A stretch of 27,240 nt of DNA, from assembly GCA_964195335.1 (NCBI GenBank), contig CAXMPC010000006.1, positions 1 through 27,240 of the forward strand, in the 5' to 3' direction. Below, piece by piece: positions 23,015 through 27,240 of the stretch. Numbering within the stretch: the stretch's first letter is position 1; the number at the start of each line of letters is the position of its first letter. The stretch comes from QNFN01 sp964195335 (lineage in GTDB: Bacteria; Pseudomonadota; Gammaproteobacteria; QNFN01). Position numbers and translations under genes: made by a program. The notes beneath the pieces are model-generated. The model did no database searches, was not told where the DNA came from, and was given only the letters and a program-made list of their open reading frames with translations.

Positions 23015-23541
23015 CAAAAGCATGAGCTTTGTTATCGGTACAATTTGTCTTTGCATTTAGTGATTATTTGGCAGGCGTTGGTCAGGTTTAGACCTGGGAT
23101 GTTTCTTGGCGAGCAAAATACCAGTTCCAACCAGCGGCAACTACCAACGCCAGCAGCCCGGCAGATTCAATGAGTTTGCTGTATGAAATATACATAGTAA
23201 GAATGATTACTAATGCACCGATACCCGCCAGTAACAATGGGCCGATCTTGCGATGTCGCATAAAACCTTTATATATGAGAATCGAGGTAAGAATGGCAAA
23301 TAGACTTATTAAAATTGCTTGAACATGAGGATTTATACCTAGTGTAATGCCTAATAGAGCCAGTAGGGCGGTGACCAAAATTAGACCGTTGCAGGCGATA
23401 AAAGTAAGGAGTGCCGCAACACCAGAGAAATAAGCAAATTTGGACGCGGAATTAGATTTGCCTTCGCTGGTCATTAGTTTTTCAACCTAAATAAAGCCGG
23501 ATCTGTAGTCTGTACCTAAAGGTGCTATTTTTACCACATAA
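22946..23541 (-). mobile_element. Solitary integron gene cassette (596 bp)
   Basis: Read on the minus strand, a cassette starts at TTATGTGG (23541 downward) after G|TT, carries one gene (23474-23088), and ends with an attC whose last base is the G at 22946, before TTAG. The outer arm of attC, CCACATAAC (23014-23006), is exactly complementary to GTTATGTGG at the cassette start, as expected when the excised circle rebuilds its attC. The cassette is AT-rich compared with the flanks. No integrase gene and no second attC were recognised. Confidence 0.8.
23088..23474 (-). CDS. Small four-helix membrane protein, cassette-borne
   Basis: This 128-residue protein has a short polar start, about four membrane helices (near residues 15-45, 51-70, 77-98 and 103-120) and a charged loop YKGFMRHRKIGP between helices two and three. 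The size, helix count and RHRKIGPLLL loop are vaguely like MerC-type proteins, but the usual paired cysteines are missing (only Cys28), so I do not assign that function. Its AT-rich codons differ sharply from the neighbours, as expected for a gene brought in by a cassette. The ribosome site is weak (AGGT twelve bases up). Confidence 0.72.
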   Translation of the reverse strand: MTSEGKSNSASKFAYFSGVAALLTFIACNGLILVTALLALLGITLGINPHVQAILISLFAILTSILIYKGFMRHRKIGPLLLAGIGALVIILTMYISYSKLIESAGLLALVVAAGWNWYFARQETSQV

Positions 23542-23883
23542 CAGTTAGATATACGGCTCGCGCCGGTTTTCTAGCGCGTGGCCAAGGGTATATCAGCCGC
23601 ACACTTCTAACCCGCTGAAACCACACCTGAATTACCGCACTAGCATAATGGAATATACGGCGCCGGTCTGTAATCCTCGGACTACGTGCTTGTGGCGCAA
23701 AACCTACAACTCGCCAACTTCCCGGACATACCAATCCATGCGCACACGCATAGCACGCGCACAGAATCACTTCACACGGATCAGGCCGTGACGGAGTTAA
23801 CCATCACGTCTTCATGCTGGTGGACGTCAGACCCTTACCGGACCCCGCCCCATCTCGTATCGAGATGCTCCCGATGATTTATC
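23542..23883. other. Non-coding stretch with a structured element next to the cassette
   Basis: No convincing gene lies here. At 23548-23594 a long imperfect hairpin is formed: GATATAC with GTATATC at the ends, GGC with GCC, and CGCGC with GCGCG around a loop CGGTTTTCTA. The outer flank reads CTAAC-T-G next to the cassette cut. A second, shorter copy of ATATACGGC...CGCCGGT is at 23653-23667. The rest (23670-23883) shows nothing I can name; it includes the downstream side of the SCP2-like gene. Confidence 0.55.
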
Positions 23884-24417
23884 TCAAGAAGGGCAGGCGT
23901 CGACGCTCCCGGGCACGTCGCCGGTCAGCTTCAGGAAGGCACCGAACGGGCCCATGTTGCTCATTGCCTCCATGTACGGACCGTCGAACAGCAGGTACTG
24001 GAAGAACATCGCCTTCATGGGACCGTACTCGCCGGCACCCATTTCCTGCCAGCGCGCTGTTTCGGCGTGCATGACGTAGTCAACGTCGTTGTCGAGTTCC
24101 TCGGAGGCGACAGCACCGCCGTAGATGCACTGGGCGCGGCCGTCCTTGTCGGCGATGTGCAACTCGACACGCGGGCTGTCCGGGCAGTCGGTCCTGTAGA
24201 TCTGCAACACTTTGTGGCCACGTCCCTTGTTGTTGGTGGCCCAACCCGAGGCATAGAGTTCCTCGCTGAGGACCGAACTGGCGTTCCAGGCCTCGCAGGC
24301 GGTGAAGGCCCACGGTGCGGTCATCAGGGTCGGGGCCTCGGCGGCGGCAAGTGCGCCCGACACCGACAACAGAACCGCGCCGAACAGGCCGGCCATCGAC
24401 CGGGAAAGATGCTTCAT
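23884..24417 (-). CDS. Secreted SCP2-like (sterol carrier family) protein
   Basis: This 177-residue protein has a Sec signal peptide (residues 1-25, ending ALAAAEA). The mature part contains WNASSVLSEELYASGWATNNKGRGHKVLQIYRTDC and a C-terminal segment GPMKAMFFQYLLFDGPYMEAMSNMGPFGAFLKLTGDVPG. The latter recalls periplasmic SCP2-type proteins, in which a hydrophobic end closes a lipid pocket. Cysteines at 41, 78, 97 and 175 could form disulfides. The ATG has GAGGA eight bases upstream. A lipid-binding role would suit the neighbouring desaturase-family genes, but the family match is from memory and moderate. Confidence 0.7.
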   Translation of the reverse strand: MKHLSRSMAGLFGAVLLSVSGALAAAEAPTLMTAPWAFTACEAWNASSVLSEELYASGWATNNKGRGHKVLQIYRTDCPDSPRVELHIADKDGRAQCIYGGAVASEELDNDVDYVMHAETARWQEMGAGEYGPMKAMFFQYLLFDGPYMEAMSNMGPFGAFLKLTGDVPGSVDACPS

Positions 24418-24652
24418 GATGGTGATCCTCGTGGTGGCTTCGAAACCGGTCCGTCCCTGGTCTCTGCAGGTGCCGAACGTGAACTCCGAAACTAGGCCGC
24501 TGACTCTTCACCCCGCAATACCGCAACATGGGTAGGGGCTATCGCCCCGGGGATAGAGCACTCGAGGTCATTTCGGCGGCAACTGTCAGGGTCGATACCG
24601 GTCCGGCTGTGCCTTCTTTCGCTTTTACCCGCGTGCTAACGTCGCCTGCCTC
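24418..24652. other. Divergent intergenic region
   Basis: This gap separates the divergent SCP2-like and MFS genes and must hold their promoters, but I find no good -35/-10 pair. A small hairpin GGGGC-TATC-GCCCC lies at 24535-24548, followed by GGGGATAG. Confidence 0.4.
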
Positions 24653-25966
24653 ATGCCCTCGCACACCCACAACACCGGCCCTGCCCCCTTCCCACCGCTG
24701 CACCTCGCCTGGCTGGTATGGGGCCTGGGCGCCCTGCTCTACCTGATCGGCTTCTACCAACGCGTCACACCCGCGGTAATCACCAACGAATTGATGACCG
24801 AGTTCGCGCTCAACGCGGCGGCGCTGGGTCAGTTGTCGGCCCTCTACTTCTACAGCTACGTTGCCATGCAGGTGCCAACCGGCATCCTCGCCGATCACTG
24901 GGGGCCACGCCGCCTGCTCAGTGCCGGCGCGGCATCGGCGGCCATTGGCACGCTGTTGTTCGCACTCGGCCCAACCTATTTCTGGTCCGGGGCCGGCCGG
25001 CTGCTGGTCGGGGCCTCGGTAGCGGTCGCCTTTGTCGGCATGCTCAAGCTGGCCAGTCACTGGCTGCCGGACCGCCACTTCTCGCTTGCCTCGGGTATGG
25101 CGCTGTTCGCCGGGATCATCGGCGCGGTCGTCGCCGGGGTGCCGTTACGGCTGCTGGTCGATGCCTTCGGTTGGCGTCCGGTAATGGTCGTTTCGGGCCT
25201 GGTGACCGCCGTCCTCGCCGTGGCGATCTGGTGGGTAGTGCGCGACGACCCGGTCGATCGCGGCTACGCCAGCCACGCCGCCGAGCACCCGGACGATACC
25301 CAGGCCCCCGACGGCATCTGGGCCGGGCTCAAGCGGGTAGTCGGCTACCGCAATATCCGCCTGCTGTTCTTCGTGCCCGGTGGGCTGGTAGGCAGCATCC
25401 TGACCTTCGCCGGGTTGTGGGGTGTGCCCTGGCTGACCACCCACTACGGCCTGCCGACCACCCGCGCGGCGGCACTGACCTCGCTGATGCTGGTGGCCTG
25501 GGCCGTCGGCGGCCCGGTGTTCGGTGCGCTCTCTGACCGCATCGGCCTGCGCAAGCCGCTCTACCTTGGCGGCATGGTCGTCGCCGCCATCGGCTGGGCC
25601 GTACTGATCTTCGTGCCCGACCTGCCGATGCCGGCCTTGATCGCCCTGCTCGCTGGAATCGGCTTCGCCAGCGGCTGCATGATCATCAGCTTCGCCTTCG
25701 CCAAGGAGTCGGTGCCGGGCCGCCTCGGCGGTACCGCATCGGGCATCGCCAACATGGGCGTGATGATCGGACCGATGCTGTTGCAGCCGGCGGTGGGCGT
25801 GGTGCTCGACCGCTACTGGGACGGGACGGTGGTCGAGGGAGTGCGTCTCTACGGTGTCGAGGCCTACCGCACCGGTTTCGCACTGATGCTCGCCTGGGTA
25901 CTGTTCAGCATCGTCATGCTGGCGCTGACCCGAGAGACCGGGAAGCGGGTGCAGACGGCCGGGTAG
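24653..25966 (+). CDS. MFS transporter, second copy type
   Basis: This 437-residue inner-membrane carrier has twelve predicted helices. The first part reads LYLIGFYQRVTPAVITNEL, and the helix 2-3 loop is GILADHWGPRR (residues 77-87); a central loop of about 30 polar residues (around 200-225) joins the halves. It resembles the MFS protein at 18416-19663 in layout and in helix 1 (RV-x-x-AVI-x-x-EL), so the two are probably distant paralogues. No ribosome site is obvious before the ATG. The substrate is unknown. Confidence 0.9.
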   Translation: MPSHTHNTGPAPFPPLHLAWLVWGLGALLYLIGFYQRVTPAVITNELMTEFALNAAALGQLSALYFYSYVAMQVPTGILADHWGPRRLLSAGAASAAIGTLLFALGPTYFWSGAGRLLVGASVAVAFVGMLKLASHWLPDRHFSLASGMALFAGIIGAVVAGVPLRLLVDAFGWRPVMVVSGLVTAVLAVAIWWVVRDDPVDRGYASHAAEHPDDTQAPDGIWAGLKRVVGYRNIRLLFFVPGGLVGSILTFAGLWGVPWLTTHYGLPTTRAAALTSLMLVAWAVGGPVFGALSDRIGLRKPLYLGGMVVAAIGWAVLIFVPDLPMPALIALLAGIGFASGCMIISFAFAKESVPGRLGGTASGIANMGVMIGPMLLQPAVGVVLDRYWDGTVVEGVRLYGVEAYRTGFALMLAWVLFSIVMLALTRETGKRVQTAG

Positions 25967-26306
25967 CCGCACCGCTCACCCTGGACGATTTACGGCCACC
26001 AGAGGCTTGTCACTCCGCCCCCTTCGCACGCCTCACGGCAACGACCTACCTCGCCCTTTCTGGTGTGGGCTCCCGCTCATAACTGTATATTTTGTAGGTG
26101 TATATAGACAGGCCAGCGTTCACGCCATGGTTGACGGTTGGACCGGGATTGCCTACCTATAGCGTACGCGGGGCGCCTTGCTGGCGGGACCCGCAGGACG
26201 CGGAAGGCCCCAGGCGATTCGCGGCCAACCCGCTTTGCGGGTGTCGATTGGACAACGCAGTCCAGCAAGTCTCGACCGTTCACTACTCGTGGCTAGGAGT
26301 TTCAGT
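25967..26306. other. Intergenic region with an AT-rich promoter-like patch
   Basis: There is no convincing gene in these 340 bases. At 26083-26110 an AT-rich patch holds TGTATAT twice, 15 bases apart, flanked by CTG and CAG; it may be a promoter or an operator. A small hairpin ACCCGC-TTT-GCGGGT lies at 26228-26242. An in-frame extension of the next gene back to 26178 lacks family character. Confidence 0.45.
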
Positions 26307-26888
26307 ATGCTGATCAAGCGCTTTGCCCACCTGCTGTACGAGCCGGCACACGGCCTGGAAGACGCGCACAAGGCCCCCGCGACGCCGCTCGACATCATTT
26401 TGCACACGGCGGTCCTGTCCCTCATCCCGACAATCTTCGGTTACGCCGCGACAGTCCATTTTGGGTGGGACATTGGTGTCGGTGATCCCTACATGCTGCC
26501 TGCGAGCACCGCCGTCTACATCGCCATCGCGGCCTACATCTCGTTCAACGTGGGTGTCTACGCCATGGGATTCGCAATCTACTGGCTGGCACAATCGTTT
26601 GACGTGACCCCCAACCCATTGCACTGCATCGAGTTGGCCATCCTGACTTCAATACCGCTGTTCCTTACCGGGTTCATGGCGTTGTATCCCGTTCTCTACA
26701 TCGACGTGATGGTCGGCATGGTCGCGCTGGCCGCCTCTGTCTACCTGCTGTATGTCGGCGTACCGATCTTCATGCACATCCCGAAAGAAACCGGGTTCAT
26801 CTATTCCACCTGGATCGTCTCGCTCGGCCTGATCATGCTCGTCGTATTCATGGGACTGTCGGTCTTCATTTTCTCCTGGCTGACCTGA
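26307..26888 (+). CDS. Yip1-family membrane protein
   Basis: This 193-residue protein fits the bacterial Yip1 domain: a short amphipathic start (MLIKRFAHLLYEPAHGLEDA), then five hydrophobic segments (about residues 28-50, 66-95, 106-128, 131-153 and 166-191). Between the second and third lies FDVTPNPLHCIELAILTSIPLFL, the segment where these proteins typically carry a conserved turn. The ATG at 26307 has AGGAG seven bases upstream. Bacterial members are poorly characterised. It stands alone. Confidence 0.85.
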   Translation: MLIKRFAHLLYEPAHGLEDAHKAPATPLDIILHTAVLSLIPTIFGYAATVHFGWDIGVGDPYMLPASTAVYIAIAAYISFNVGVYAMGFAIYWLAQSFDVTPNPLHCIELAILTSIPLFLTGFMALYPVLYIDVMVGMVALAASVYLLYVGVPIFMHIPKETGFIYSTWIVSLGLIMLVVFMGLSVFIFSWLT

Positions 26889-27240
26889 CCTCCAACTCCT
26901 GGCAAAGCGGGAGAAAAAGACCAAACGTTCCTGCCATCCGCGCCCACCGACCGAGGTCGGCGCGTGCCTCGCATGGCTGCTGTTTGACACCGACGACGCG
27001 GCGACAGGGGAGTTAGTCGCCAAGGTGTGAGAGATCAGCGACACGCGTTAATCCGGAGCCGATCCTTGAGTCCCGGGAACGGGCTAGCGAACGGCCACCC
27101 CCGCTCTTTGTGGGTTGGACTTCAGTCCGACAAGAGAACCGGAACAACCGCCATCGTCGGGCTGAAGCCCGACCTACAGAAGAGAATCCCGCCCCCTTGT
27201 TGTGGCAGAGGCATGCAGGAGGGCCGCCACTGGCCCGATC
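26889..27240. other. Terminal non-coding region with REP elements
   Basis: From 26889 to 27108 I see nothing I can name, apart from a weak inverted repeat (CTCCT and GGGAG) just after the Yip1 gene. The rest holds REP units described separately and a GCAGGAGGGCCGCC palindrome at 27214-27240 of the same type as 17048-17074. No gene is visible. Confidence 0.6.
27109..27178. repeat. Single inverted REP pair, same family as the 16468 array
   Basis: An inverted-type unit (27109-27131, with one stem mismatch, TTGGAC) is followed 47 bases later by a forward unit (27156-27178, core GTCGGGCTGAAGCCCGAC). Spacing and linker style match the large array ten kilobases away. Confidence 0.88.

Noticed and set aside
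23088..23474. MerC mercury transporter
   Set aside because: Helix number and loop are suggestive, but the paired cysteines needed for mercury handling are absent.
23531..23770. Minus-strand 79-residue frame in the non-coding stretch right of the cassette
   Set aside because: It runs through the hairpin and across the cassette cut site, has no ribosome site and shows Arg/Ser-rich random composition.
26080..26112. LexA (SOS) box
   Set aside because: CTGT is present, but ACAG is not at the required eight-base spacing; the CAG found is far too distant.

Overview
The window is about 27 kb of GC-rich chromosome from a gammaproteobacterium. ApaG, SlyD, RlmD with an E. coli-like cysteine pattern, split moa and mob/moe operons and GTAGG-type REP palindromes fit that class. 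A sulfur-oxidising or Chromatiales-like lineage is a guess from overall flavour; there is no rRNA or other decisive marker.

Layout. 1-2201: end of an unknown gene, an OmpA/Pal-type lipoprotein, a secreted protein of unknown family with a transglutaminase-like Cys/His/Asp pattern, and a DM13-domain secreted protein. 2203-2481: a decayed cupin gene. 2564-6260: a LEA14-like lipoprotein, then a three-gene CoA block (HTD2/MaoC-like hydratase, acyl-CoA dehydrogenase, class III CoA-transferase) resembling itaconate/mesaconyl-CoA metabolism. 6372-8346: two tiny proteins, a CobB-type sirtuin and SlyD. 8531-10667: Tat-exported DUF882 peptidase, a PLP-dependent threonine dehydratase-like enzyme, a two-CBS protein. 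10842-14604: molybdenum cofactor genes, moaD-moaE-moaC on the minus strand diverging from mobA-mobB-moeA on the plus strand. 14669-16457: apaG, a CYTH phosphatase/cyclase and a membrane-anchored alpha/beta hydrolase.

16468-17074 is a striking array of five inverted REP pairs; a sixth pair lies at 27109-27178. 17090-19663 holds rlmD and an MFS transporter. 19764-22922 is lipid-related: a delta-9-type desaturase with a transposase-like C-terminal extension, a second (106 bp) tandem repeat, a crotonase lacking both usual catalytic glutamates, and a sterol desaturase/hydroxylase-family protein.

22946-23541 is the most notable accessory item: a single 596 bp AT-rich integron gene cassette. It has a complete attC and a boundary whose nine bases are exactly complementary to the attC outer arm, and it carries a small four-helix membrane protein gene. 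No integrase gene is seen. Beyond it lie a structured non-coding stretch, an SCP2-like secreted protein, a second MFS transporter and a Yip1-family membrane protein.

Functionally the window is mostly housekeeping (Moco, rRNA methylation, protein folding) with acyl-CoA and lipid enzymes, punctuated by REP arrays, a pseudogene and one mobile cassette.
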